DNA of 64,000 nt from Leptolyngbya sp. SIO1E4 (GTDB lineage: Bacteria > Cyanobacteriota > Cyanobacteriia > Phormidesmidales > Phormidesmidaceae): contig JAAHFU020000002.1 in the NCBI GenBank assembly GCA_010672825.2, positions 124,001 to 188,000 on the forward strand, read 5' to 3'. Below the pieces are notes generated by a model. That model did not search any database and was not told the DNA's origin. It saw only the letters and a program-made list of their open reading frames with translations. A program made the translations under genes and the position numbers. This document shows, piece after piece, positions 1-7,499 of this stretch (its first letter is position 1; each line of letters begins with the position of its first letter).

Positions 1-608
1 ACTCCACACTCAACATTAGCTTCGTAGTCGACTTCTGCGACTTCAATATGAGAATGAAGTTCACATTCATAACATGAACTTTGCTGTTCATTGCCGATGC
101 GCCCTGCTTTAACCAATGCTGACTCAATGATGATTGAGCTATGATTGCTGCAAAATACTAATGAAAGAGCTGCTTTTGAGGGTGACAGGTGGCAATTTTC
201 TATTTCAAGATCTGAAAATCCTGTGACGTTAACAGAAGCCAGATCAAGTCCTTTAACAATCACAGAAGAAAAGTAGCTTACGGCAAGCCCAAAATCAGCA
301 TCTTCTCGTATGGGCATGATTTTAACGGTGCTAGGATTATCAGGAGATCCAATAATCTCAACCTGCCGCGCATCATGACCATAAATTTGAACAGCGTCGT
401 AGGTTCCTGATTCAACAGAAACGATGAGATTGAAGTTTTGACTAAAGTCATAGTTCCTGTTAGCCCAAACAACAGCGTAATCAATGGTTGCAAAAGGGTT
501 TGTTTCAGTTCCTTGACCTGTTTCGTCAGAACCATTAGGGGCAACATGTAGCTTTAAGTTCGCAGTTAAGATCTGCTTACTCTCGGAAATAAGTATTGTT
601 TCAGGCAT
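1..608 (-). CDS. Beta-helix (pectin-lyase-like, DUF1565-type) protein, partial
   Basis: The open frame runs from ATG at 608 off the left edge of the window without a stop (202 codons seen), so the C-terminus is missing. The N-terminus reads MPETILISESK, followed by a VAPNGSDETGQGTETNPFATIDYA segment around residues 22-45. That pattern (G-S/N-D-x-x-G-x-G-T-x-x-N-P-F-A-T-I) is typical of the entry to right-handed parallel beta-helix repeats of the pectate-lyase/DUF1565 kind. After it come short strand-turn segments rich in V, I, G and N (ESGTYDAVQIYG, QVEIIGSPDNPSTVKI), as expected of helix rungs. No signal peptide or membrane segment is visible. The gene starts 30 nt after the stop of the choice-of-anchor-K-like gene on the same strand, so the two are probably co-transcribed. 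Substrate and function are unknown; a fibre, adhesin or surface role is inference. Confidence 0.7.
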   Translation of the reverse strand, partial: MPETILISESKQILTANLKLHVAPNGSDETGQGTETNPFATIDYAVVWANRNYDFSQNFNLIVSVESGTYDAVQIYGHDARQVEIIGSPDNPSTVKIMPIREDADFGLAVSYFSSVIVKGLDLASVNVTGFSDLEIENCHLSPSKAALSLVFCSNHSSIIIESALVKAGRIGNEQQSSCYECELHSHIEVAEVDYEANVECG

Positions 609-638
609 GATGGTAATAAAGAAAATCTAGCAACATCA

Positions 639-2375
639 TTAGCTAGCACCAACAGCAGCAGAAGGCATTTTCAATTCCACGAGCTGGCACAGAATTTGAG
701 CAACATTCACTTGATTTTCTAAAGTGATAAATTTGCTCTCAATTTGATTGTTTTGGAAAAATCCAACAATACATAAAACGTATTGCTTTCCACCAATGGT
801 CACTGTCTCTTGAGAATAGTTGTTGCTAATTGAAACAACATCAGGGCAAGGTGGCGAAAAGTCAGGTGTTAGAGGGCAAACGCCATTGATGCCATTATTA
901 GGCACTTCATTGTGGTTGAATTGGAAATTGAAATTGACATCAACACCATTGATTTTCACTGTCAGCTGTAAGATGGCAGACCGAATGCCATAACCGTAGA
1001 CAGGATAGTTGTAGTGGGTGAATGTTCCTAAGGTGAAGTAACTGCCATCTAAAGAAATAGATGTTGTTGTAATGCCCTCAAAATAGTAAGCGCTTTGATT
1101 TCCTTGAGAGACAGGATTTCCCCAGCTAATTTGATTAGTTCCAATGCCCTTTAAATAGGTAGAACCAGACACAGTTTCTAGAACATTTAACCAAATTCCG
1201 AAACTGCTGATGGAGAATACAACAGACGATATTTGCTGGGTTACCGTTCCTGTTCCGCCACCAATTACCGCTCCCGTTCCGCCACCGATTACTGTTCCTG
1301 TTCCGCCACCAATTACCGTTCCTGTTCCGCCACCAATTACCGCTCCCGTTCCGCCACCGATTACCGTTCCTGCTCCACCACCAGTTATCGTTGGACCTGT
1401 TGTTCCACCTGGGAAAATGGTTCCAGGGCGTCCACCCCCACCGATAATTGTCTGCCCGGTTGTCCCGCCACCAATCACGGTTGGGCCAGTGATACCTCCA
1501 CCAATCACGGTCGGACCTGGCTTACCGCCATTAATCACGGTTGGGCCAGTGATACCCCCGCCAATCACGGTCGGATTTGGCTTACCTCCACCAATCACGG
1601 TTGGACCCGGTTTACCCCCACCAATCACGGTTGGGCCTAGAGTCCCTGGAATCACACCAATTGGTTGCCCAGTTACATAAATTGGCTGTACGGGGGGTGG
1701 GCAGGGACAAGGTGGACAAACAACGACATAGCAGGGCGGAACTGTAATCGGCTCAACAACTGTTGGTGGTGACTCCTCTATCAACACCAACTTTCCATAA
1801 ATTTCAGCTTTGTTATCTCGGCTCTCAGCTGTTCTGAAATTTCTAGTGACTTTTCCACCCTGCAAAAAACCAGTAATGGTTAGTGCGTAGACCTTTCCCT
1901 GGATGGTGACTTTTTCTTGAGATGTAATTTCTGGAATGGAGACAATATCTGGAACAGGGCCAGGGTCATTTGGGGTTTCGTTGTGTTGAAACGAGACGTT
2001 AAATTCTTTAGTACCTGCTCCCTGAATAACGACAGTCAGCTTGAGGACTGCCGCAGAAATACTGTAGTCCCCTGTAATTGTGTAGTTGAAATGGGTAAAT
2101 GTCCCTAATAAACAGTCTTCTCCATCTAAGGTGAGAACTGCCTGAGTTAAACCGTCGAATCGATAGGCGCTTTGTCGGTTTTGTGGATTATCTGGTGGAT
2201 AAGGTACACCCCAATTAACCTGACTTGTATCAATCCCACTCAGTCTACTTTTTGCCGCATTCCCCTTATCTTTGACCGACGTCCAAATCCCTGAAGTGCT
2301 TGCAGTTACACTTGGAATAAGTGAAGTAATTGGGATAAGTGGAGCAGATGTGTTGGCAATAGTTGATGGAGGCAT
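639..2375 (-). CDS. Duplicated choice-of-anchor-K-like protein with Gly-rich repeat linker
   Basis: A 578-residue protein with two homologous domains, at about residues 25-200 and 390-570. Both show the same order of motifs: SGIW or FGIW, a GIxTxQxxWG motif, QSAYxF(D/E)G, a LGTFTHxNY core, a hydrophobic strand, (F/N)HNE(T/V)PN, DxVSI, SQExVTIxGKxYxLxIxGF and a closing N-x-A-x-I. The pattern matches my memory of the choice-of-anchor K family of bacterial extracellular proteins. Between them lie a Pro/Cys-rich stretch (about 200-232) and a repeat linker (about 240-375) built on PTVIGGG and GTVIGGGT units. I see neither a signal peptide nor a C-terminal sorting signal (PEP-CTERM or LPXTG), which is odd for this family. 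ATG at 2373-2375 follows a good ribosome site (AGGAG on the minus strand at 2384-2388). The function is unknown; a structural or surface role is inference. Confidence 0.75.
   Translation of the reverse strand: MPPSTIANTSAPLIPITSLIPSVTASTSGIWTSVKDKGNAAKSRLSGIDTSQVNWGVPYPPDNPQNRQSAYRFDGLTQAVLTLDGEDCLLGTFTHFNYTITGDYSISAAVLKLTVVIQGAGTKEFNVSFQHNETPNDPGPVPDIVSIPEITSQEKVTIQGKVYALTITGFLQGGKVTRNFRTAESRDNKAEIYGKLVLIEESPPTVVEPITVPPCYVVVCPPCPCPPPVQPIYVTGQPIGVIPGTLGPTVIGGGKPGPTVIGGGKPNPTVIGGGITGPTVINGGKPGPTVIGGGITGPTVIGGGTTGQTIIGGGGRPGTIFPGGTTGPTITGGGAGTVIGGGTGAVIGGGTGTVIGGGTGTVIGGGTGAVIGGGTGTVTQQISSVVFSISSFGIWLNVLETVSGSTYLKGIGTNQISWGNPVSQGNQSAYYFEGITTTSISLDGSYFTLGTFTHYNYPVYGYGIRSAILQLTVKINGVDVNFNFQFNHNEVPNNGINGVCPLTPDFSPPCPDVVSISNNYSQETVTIGGKQYVLCIVGFFQNNQIESKFITLENQVNVAQILCQLVELKMPSAAVGAS
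1252..1660 (-). repeat. Tandem coding repeats of Gly-rich linker
   Basis: There are two adjacent in-frame repeat blocks within the choice-of-anchor-K-like gene. About 1252-1390 is a 24-nt unit repeated five to six times, encoding the octamer G-(T/A)-V-I-G-G-G-T. About 1391-1660 is a looser 30-nt unit encoding G-P-T-V-I-G-G-G-x-x. Unit length stays a multiple of three throughout, so the array is a protein repeat. Variation between units is mostly synonymous or conservative (T/A, K/I/T). Confidence 0.9.
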
Positions 2376-2804
2376 TTACAACTTCTCCTGGAATTACCTG
2401 GGCTCATCGTAGTCAAGGCAAACAGGAAAAGTAAAGACGGAAAAGTCGGTAAAGCAGTGTATTCTTTAGTTGACTTGAGTATAAGCTTCTAGGATTCTTG
2501 AAACCCTAATAATGCTTAGAATTCGATTATCTATTTATTTAAATGTAAATTGTTTCCGGATTATGAAAATCCCTTTTATTCCTTGTGTGATAAGCCTGTT
2601 TAGCCTTGTCCTACTTCAACTGATTTTTATGGATTTAGACTTTTAGTGCCAAAATTCTATTGTCGAACATTGCTCGTGAAGACATAAAGACGACCAGTCA
2701 TAAAGACAGCGAGTTATTACCACGCAGAATTGTTAAATGAGAATGATTGAAGTTCTTGCTGTGACTTTGCTACGGAGGCTTGTGGGGCGATCTCGGTTCT
2801 GCCG
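2376..2804. other. Intergenic gap, leader of surface-protein pair
   Basis: This 429-bp AT-rich stretch has no convincing gene. It must hold the promoter of the minus-strand surface-protein pair. The segments CATAAAGACGAC and CATAAAGACAGC occur close together near 2683-2710. I see no tRNA, strong hairpin or open frame. Confidence 0.5.
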
Positions 2805-3185
2805 TTAGCCAAATGACTTTGTATCGATGTATTCACGCCATCGCTGAATGAGATCGCCCTGAAAGTCAATTGCAATGGCGTCTTCAGCCTTAGAGACGTT
2901 GCCCGTAAGCAGTTCGGTATCTTCCCAATACCATTCCAGCATGGCCCGATTGCCCTGAATTACCTGATTGTGGATGTTGATTGCATTGACAGAATAGGCT
3001 GCAGCAAACGCTTGAAATGCCTGTAAAATCGAATCTTGCCCCTGCCATTTCTGACCGGGTACGATGAATTCTCCTGTTGTGGAAAAAAGCGCTGTAAAGG
3101 CTGGGCCATTTCCTTCTAGCCAAGCCTGTCTTGCTAGCTGAATCACCGCTTCAATGGTTTGCGATGCTCTCGTTGTCTGACTCAT
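2805..3185 (-). CDS. NTF2/SnoaL-like small protein
   Basis: A 126-residue protein with the cone-shaped NTF2-like fold pattern. It has an N-terminal helix (IEAVIQLARQAWLEGNGPAFTALF), then TGEFIVPGQKWQGQDSILQAFQAF, an IHNQVIQGNRAMLEWYWED strand pair, and a closing DAIAIDFQGDLIQRWREYID. Cyanobacterial relatives of about 120-140 residues are annotated as nuclear transport factor 2 or SnoaL-like proteins, usually with no known substrate. The open frame can be extended upstream to a TTG at 3218, but the ATG at 3183-3185 (MSQTTRAS) gives the usual family length, so I use it. It is a single gene, with a hairpin-rich gap upstream. Catalytic residues cannot be assigned. Confidence 0.6.
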   Translation of the reverse strand: MSQTTRASQTIEAVIQLARQAWLEGNGPAFTALFSTTGEFIVPGQKWQGQDSILQAFQAFAAAYSVNAINIHNQVIQGNRAMLEWYWEDTELLTGNVSKAEDAIAIDFQGDLIQRWREYIDTKSFG

Positions 3186-3411
3186 CTCAGGCTTGAAAGG
3201 GGATATGGCTGTTAGCAATAGATAAATAAATGCTCGCCGTTGTACAGCATCTGTGGAAGACTAAGACATCACTTGTTTCTCTTTTAAGGCAAAAATATGC
3301 CGATAAAAGGGTTGCTTAAGAGAGAATCTCCCAGAAACTATTCTCTCTTGAGATAAAATATCTAGGGATTTTATATGATGAACTGAATTCAGAAAATCGT
3401 GAAAGGGTGTT

Positions 3412-3527
3412 GGTGACGTCAGACTGCTCTAGTGGACGTTTTAGCATCCCCTTCGTCACCATAAAGCAGGGGAAACGGTAAAAACCCTGCACCACCGAGT
3501 AACTGCAGAAAGGTATTAAGGTTACTC
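3412..3527. ncRNA. Candidate structured RNA (three consecutive hairpins)
   Basis: Three perfect inverted repeats follow one another. GGTGACG (3412-3418) pairs with CGTCACC (3454-3460). GCAGGG (3466-3471) pairs with CCCTGC (3485-3490). GAGTAAC (3497-3503) pairs with GTTACTC (3521-3527). They lie in a 900-bp gap without genes. I could not match the sequence to RNase P, tmRNA, SRP, 6S or a riboswitch I know. Strand and transcription are unknown. Confidence 0.3.
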
Positions 3528-3806
3528 AATCAAGCCAGCGCATGGTTTCTAATTAAGCATTCGTGTTTTTGACACCGTTCTCCTTCAAAACACGATGAGC
3601 AGATTAAGCAGTAGAACCTCTGTGATGCCAATTTCATTAGAAGCAGTGCGCTGAGCATTAATATCTGCATATTGAGACAAAAAAACAAGAATGTATCACT
3701 CTGCAACGCACTAGAAACTTTTCTACACGCTTTATGACTTTCTTGAGAGTACTGTTTTATAAAGTGCTAAAGATTGTGTACGGTTTTTCTTTCTCTATTG
3801 AAATAG

Positions 3807-3835
3807 ACCCAGGCTCTAGAAATTAGAGCCTGGGT
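3807..3835. repeat. Perfect 12-bp stem-loop
   Basis: ACCCAGGCTCTA (3807-3818) is perfectly complementary to TAGAGCCTGGGT (3824-3835), with a 5-nt loop. No U-tract follows on the plus strand, so a classic intrinsic terminator is not clear. It may be part of a non-coding RNA or a dispersed repeat. Confidence 0.6.
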
Positions 3836-4109
3836 GTTGCTGAACAGCGATATGATTCCTCCAATAACCCCTGTGAGCGAGATGCTCACGCTGGTTTCGA
3901 GTTAGGGTTTTACACGCGGATGAGTATTTTGCACGTCACTGCTTGTAATTGAATTGATCCGCAAGATCAGCAATGCCAGATCCTGAGTCAGCTAAGATTT
4001 ACTGCACGTGAGATCCTCATTTAGAAACGGTGAGCAGCGCCCACCGCTGAATATCAAGGCTTTTGACAATTCATAAAGGCTTAAGTCAGTGCTATGCAAG
4101 GAAGATATC

Positions 4110-4808
4110 TCAGACCTGACTCAGGCTTCTTAATCGTTGCTGTTTGTGGTTAAAAGCATTTTGCTCGACAGAGAGCGCTTTAGAGGTAGCGGGTGGGCGC
4201 ATGTCCCACTGCAGTTCTGCTAACAAAAACAGACTGCCGGACATCACTACAGCTGTGATTAAGAACTGATACGCCGGAACTAAATTAAGCAGCGGAATGG
4301 CCGCGCCGTGAAGTGCTGCAAATATGAGAAAAGTCCGCGATCGCATATCCAGGCCCATTGCTACATATCCGGCAGCGCAAACCGCTAGCCAAATGGGGCA
4401 AAGATTCATCAAAATCAGTCCTGACCCCTGCAAAATTCCGTAGTCAGTGAGCACTAACCCAATGAGCACTAACCCACTCCAGAGGTAAATCAGCCATCGT
4501 AACTGTTCGACTTTTACCCAAAACCAGGCCAGCCAAGTCATGATGCCAAGGCCAATGACCGACAACACTGACCAAATAATGGCTTGATCAAGCCAGCTAA
4601 CGGTGGGTAAAAACTGTGGCGTTAGAAAAATCAACCCGGTTATCCAACCCCATAGCAAAAAGACCTGATCAATCCGGGTGTATAACCAGGAAACGACCAT
4701 GCGCTGATTTATTTGCCAGCGCCAAGAAATTAAGCCTTCTAAATCTTGAATATCTAGGTGTGTCTGTTTAGGACGTAAAATCGGTTCCTGAGGATTAAAA
4801 AAGCTCAT
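4110..4808 (-). CDS. Polytopic membrane protein, hypothetical
   Basis: A 232-residue protein with about six hydrophobic segments: around residues 48-68 (VFLLWGWITGLIFL), 75-98, 103-125, 130-152, 156-177 and 182-200. A polar N-terminus (about 45 residues) includes the segment LEGLISWRWQINQRMVVSW. The C-terminal tail is basic and polar (HKQQRLRSLSQV). I do not recognise a named family with certainty; it looks like a conserved cyanobacterial inner-membrane protein. The ATG at 4806-4808 opens the frame. It is divergent from the YdeI-like gene, with a 73-bp shared intergenic region. No function is assigned. Confidence 0.6.
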   Translation of the reverse strand: MSFFNPQEPILRPKQTHLDIQDLEGLISWRWQINQRMVVSWLYTRIDQVFLLWGWITGLIFLTPQFLPTVSWLDQAIIWSVLSVIGLGIMTWLAWFWVKVEQLRWLIYLWSGLVLIGLVLTDYGILQGSGLILMNLCPIWLAVCAAGYVAMGLDMRSRTFLIFAALHGAAIPLLNLVPAYQFLITAVVMSGSLFLLAELQWDMRPPATSKALSVEQNAFNHKQQRLRSLSQV

Positions 4809-4881
4809 TGCCTACCAACTAATCTGCACTGGAGGCAATGTTAACAAAAATTTACATTACTTTTGAATCTGGAAGTTTGTT

Positions 4882-5481
4882 ATGGCTGCAGAGCCTCTCA
4901 ATGCTGTCCATCCTTTGACGCGCGAAGAGTGGCGAAATTGGTTGGCGGACAATCACGATACTGCTGATAATGTTTGGCTGATTACTTACAAGCAGGCGAC
5001 GGGGAAGCCCATCTTTAGCTATGATGCCGCCGTTGAAGAAGCCCTCTGTTTTGGCTGGATAGACAGCGTACCTCGTAAGTTAGACGATGAGCGCAAAATG
5101 CTTTACTTTGCGCCTCGAAAACCGGGGAGTGGGTGGTCAAGGCCTAATAAAGAACGGATAGAGCGGATGATAGCAGCGAGGAAAATGACTGCAGCTGGGC
5201 TTGCCAAAGTAGAAGCCGCAAAGGCAGACGGCTCTTGGACTGCGCTGGATGAGATTGAAAACCTGGTAATGCCCCATGACCTGGTGGCTGCTTTAGGGGC
5301 GCTTCCGCCCGCGGCGCAAAATTGGGAAGCGTTTCCTAGATCGGTCAAACGCGGCATTCTGGAATGGATTGCTAATGCCAAGCGCCCCGCTACTCGCCTC
5401 AAACGCATTCAAGAGACCGCTGAACTGGCTCAACGGAATGAGCGAGCGAACCAATGGTCGGGAAAAAAGCGATCGCCCTAA
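4882..5481 (+). CDS. YdeI/OmpD-associated family protein
   Basis: A 199-residue soluble protein. The N-terminal half has the family pattern: LTREEWRNWLADNHDTADNVWLITYKQATGKPIFSYDAAVEEALCFGWIDSVPRKLDDERKMLYFAPRKPGSGWSRPNKERIERM. This is characteristic of the YdeI/OmpD-associated group, sometimes labelled bacteriocin-protection proteins. The second half (about 110-180) is helical and includes the AAxNWEAFPRSVKRGILEWI motif (residues about 140-160) found in the same family. Its biochemical activity is not established. The gene converges with radC, with 34 nt between stop codons. The basic tail NQWSGKKRSP is common in the family. Confidence 0.8.
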   Translation: MAAEPLNAVHPLTREEWRNWLADNHDTADNVWLITYKQATGKPIFSYDAAVEEALCFGWIDSVPRKLDDERKMLYFAPRKPGSGWSRPNKERIERMIAARKMTAAGLAKVEAAKADGSWTALDEIENLVMPHDLVAALGALPPAAQNWEAFPRSVKRGILEWIANAKRPATRLKRIQETAELAQRNERANQWSGKKRSP

Positions 5482-5515
5482 AACCCTAGAACCCAAGAAA
5501 TCATACTCGCCTGCT

Positions 5516-6247
5516 CTATTCGTCAGAAAATTCTTGCCAGATAGTCGTCGTTTGTCGCAGGCTACAAAAATCTCCATTGCCTAGAATCAGGTGATCCAAT
5601 AAAGGAATCCCAAGGATTTGGGAGGCTTCAAGCAGCTGGCGGGTCAGCATGATGTCCTCGCTACTGGCTTCCAGATTGCCAGACGGATGATTATGGGCCA
5701 CGATCGCGCGGGTAGCGCCCTGCCGAATCACCTCCCGAAAAATCTCGCGGGGATGCGCCAGTGTTTCTGTAGCGGTGCCAATGGTGACAATTTTTGTCCC
5801 CAGAATCCGATGCTTGATATCTAAAAACAGTACAGCAAAGCGTTCTTGACTCTGCCACATCAATTCATGGCTGAGGGCCGCAGCGGCCACACTGGGATCA
5901 TCCACTACCGTCTTTTCTGGGGGGCGAGCTTGCAGCACCCGTTTACCCAATTCAATGGCCGCTAAGATTGCCGTGGCTTTTGCAGGCCCCACACCAGGAA
6001 TGTGCATCAGTTCTTGAGCCGATACATGTCGCAGAACACTCATCGCATCCCGTTGATCTTGACCCAGTGCCTGCAGAATATAGTGGCCCAATCCCACCGC
6101 AGAGAGTTTTCCAGATCCCTGTCCTGTGCCTAGCAAAATAGCGATCAATTCTGCTGTTGCCAGACTTTTTGCCCCTTGAGCCAGCAGCCTTTCTCTAGGC
6201 CGTTCGCTGGATGGCATGTCCGTCACACGGACTTGATAGGTCGTCAT
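5516..6247 (-). CDS. radC: RadC-like JAB-domain protein (UPF0758)
   Basis: A 243-residue protein with an N-terminal helix-hairpin-helix region ([25 protein letters not shown], about residues 86-110). A C-terminal JAB/MPN metalloprotease-like domain follows. The metal motif is intact: the HNHPSG sequence (H-x-H) and a downstream Ser/Asp in [13 protein letters not shown], followed by [10 protein letters not shown]. The family was once tied to DNA repair through the radC102 allele, but that link is withdrawn and its true role is unclear; the fold suggests a metal-dependent peptidase or isopeptidase. Length matches the family (about 220-245). ATG at 6245-6247. Confidence 0.9.
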   Translation of the reverse strand: MTTYQVRVTDMPSSERPRERLLAQGAKSLATAELIAILLGTGQGSGKLSAVGLGHYILQALGQDQRDAMSVLRHVSAQELMHIPGVGPAKATAILAAIELGKRVLQARPPEKTVVDDPSVAAAALSHELMWQSQERFAVLFLDIKHRILGTKIVTIGTATETLAHPREIFREVIRQGATRAIVAHNHPSGNLEASSEDIMLTRQLLEASQILGIPLLDHLILGNGDFCSLRQTTTIWQEFSDE

Positions 6248-6334
6248 GGATGCACGCTGACAGGTAAGGTTGATAGAGGTGATTCCCTTCTTCAGTAAGC
6301 CCAGAGCAATCTTGGCGTTAACAACGCGTTAACC

Positions 6335-6757
6335 ATGGCTCCAATGGATTCCAACCCTGCTGACCTTAAGGCAATTCGTAAACAGCTAGCCCGATTTAGC
6401 TGCCTACAGGTTTTTCCTCCTCTGGCAGACACGGAGGCATCAGAGGTGCGTGAGGCCCTGCTGTTGTTTAACGAACTGTCAGATTATCAGACCTTAGGCA
6501 TTTGTGCTGACGATCTGCCTACGGCTAAAGCTGCAGTTGAGGCCTATGTCGCAGCGCTGAGTCAGCCTATCCATCTTGAACTTGAGCCGCGCGAAGGTCC
6601 CGTTTATATTAAGTTCAATACGCTCCAAGGTGCCTGGTACCTGGATGATTATCCGGGGCCATCCCGAGGGGTTTTAGTCTCATTTCATGCGTCAGAGCCA
6701 GAAGCAGATGTTGTGAATGGCACCTACGGCCCTTTCCCTTTAGACTTGTTTGCCTAG
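6335..6757 (+). CDS. DUF1824 family protein
   Basis: A 140-residue acidic protein. It matches the cyanobacterial DUF1824 pattern: LxxFSCLQV near the N-terminus, then ALLLFNELSDYQTLGICADDLPTAKAAVEAYVAAL, and a C-terminal GPVYIKFNTLQGAWYLDDYPGPSRGVLVSFHASEPEADVVNGTYGPFPLDLF. The family is nearly confined to cyanobacteria and plastid-related genomes and has no established function. ATG at 6335, with another in-frame ATG at 6344. The gene is divergent from radC. No membrane segment or cofactor motif is visible. Confidence 0.85.
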   Translation: MAPMDSNPADLKAIRKQLARFSCLQVFPPLADTEASEVREALLLFNELSDYQTLGICADDLPTAKAAVEAYVAALSQPIHLELEPREGPVYIKFNTLQGAWYLDDYPGPSRGVLVSFHASEPEADVVNGTYGPFPLDLFA

Positions 6758-6905
6758 GCCAACAAGGATAGAGTCTGAGTCGTTCTGAGCTGTCAGAATG
6801 GGGCAGGGGGATAGACATCCCTGAAATTTTCTGAACTTTTCCCTCTTTTATTCGTAAAGACTGTGGTGCATCCTGTTGGAAAAAATAAAGCGTTCTTAGA
6901 CATTT

Positions 6906-7163
6906 ATGGAAGCACTCGCCATTTTGTTTGTGATTGGTGTGTTTGTATGGCTACTATCGCCAGAAAAGAAATCTAAACCCAAAAGTTCTGGCGATAAGCT
7001 TATGGATGGAATAATAGCTGCTGCAGTAGATATTAAAGGAGCATTAAATAAAGATTCAGGTGGTGGTGGAAGCAAAAAGAAAGCAAAAGGGTGGGAGGAT
7101 TCCCCCTGTTTTGTTGTCCTAATGACTATCTTTATTGGTTTTTTGCTGACCTACTTACTTTAA
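6906..7163 (+). CDS. Small membrane protein, hypothetical
   Basis: An 85-residue protein with a hydrophobic N-terminus (EALAILFVIGVFVWLLS, residues 2-18) and a hydrophobic C-terminus (CFVVLMTIFIGFLLTYLL). They are joined by a basic, Gly-rich loop (KDSGGGGSKKKAKG). Two membrane spans with a central charged loop would place both ends on the same side. I do not recognise the family. Codon use and a clean ATG support a real gene, but the evidence is modest. It converges with the small membrane gene downstream of dxr. Confidence 0.5.
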   Translation: MEALAILFVIGVFVWLLSPEKKSKPKSSGDKLMDGIIAAAVDIKGALNKDSGGGGSKKKAKGWEDSPCFVVLMTIFIGFLLTYLL

Positions 7164-7243
7164 TTGAAGCGCCCAAAATTTTATAGGAGCAGTTCTCATG
7201 AATTTATTTCCATAGAGAAAATTTGCTTAATCGTATTCCTTTG

Positions 7244-7266
7244 GTGATTTCGAACCCTGAAATCAC
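7244..7266. terminator. Candidate hairpin terminator
   Basis: GTGATTTC (7244-7251) pairs with GAAATCAC (7259-7266) around a 7-nt loop and is followed on the plus strand by TTTAATTG. It lies between convergent genes. The stem is AT-rich, so strength is uncertain. Confidence 0.4.
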
Positions 7267-7281
7267 TTTAATTGTTATGCA

Positions 7282-7494
7282 TTACTGAGGAGTACCTGCA
7301 GACCCAAGCCCCGATATCCAATTTTGTATTTGCTCCCATAAAGTACCCGGCCCAATACCGAATACGAGCTGTAAAACTAGCAGAATGATGGCGACCAAGA
7401 TTGCTGTTCTGAAGGTGGCACGGGCAACTTTAATGAGCCAGGTAAACACTAGAAAAGAAACCAGCAGAGCCCCGATGATGATGACAATTTCCAT
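7282..7494 (-). CDS. Small membrane protein downstream of dxr
   Basis: A 70-residue protein with two hydrophobic segments: IIIGALLVSFLVFTWLIKV (about 5-23) and AILVAIILLVLQLVFGIG (about 31-48). The C-terminus is polar (GTLWEQIQNWISGLGSAGTPQ). It starts 5 nt after the dxr stop on the same strand, so it is almost certainly co-transcribed with dxr. I do not recognise the family. The close spacing is the main reason to believe it is expressed; a role in isoprenoid metabolism is not implied by the sequence. Confidence 0.6.
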   Translation of the reverse strand: MEIVIIIGALLVSFLVFTWLIKVARATFRTAILVAIILLVLQLVFGIGPGTLWEQIQNWISGLGSAGTPQ

Positions 7495-7499
7495 CGGCC

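Larger units (their letters stand above)
3186..4109. other. Hairpin-rich intergenic gap
   Basis: This 0.9-kb stretch has no supportable gene on either strand. It holds the three-hairpin element at 3412-3527, a perfect 12-bp stem at 3807-3835, and a small stem GTGAGC/GCTCAC near 3871-3887. Tandem local structure of this kind suits a non-coding RNA locus or a decayed element, but neither is shown. Confidence 0.4.

Noticed and set aside
1252-1660. Possible CRISPR array
   Set aside because: The units are adjacent with no unique spacers, vary by codon position and keep a multiple of three, so they are coding repeats.
1210-1680. Pro/Val-rich frames on the plus strand
   Set aside because: They are antisense translations of the Gly-rich repeat linker of the minus-strand gene, and their periodicity comes from those repeats.
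5369-5584. Short plus-strand frame spanning the radC end
   Set aside because: It overlaps both the YdeI-like and radC genes and has no family-like sequence.
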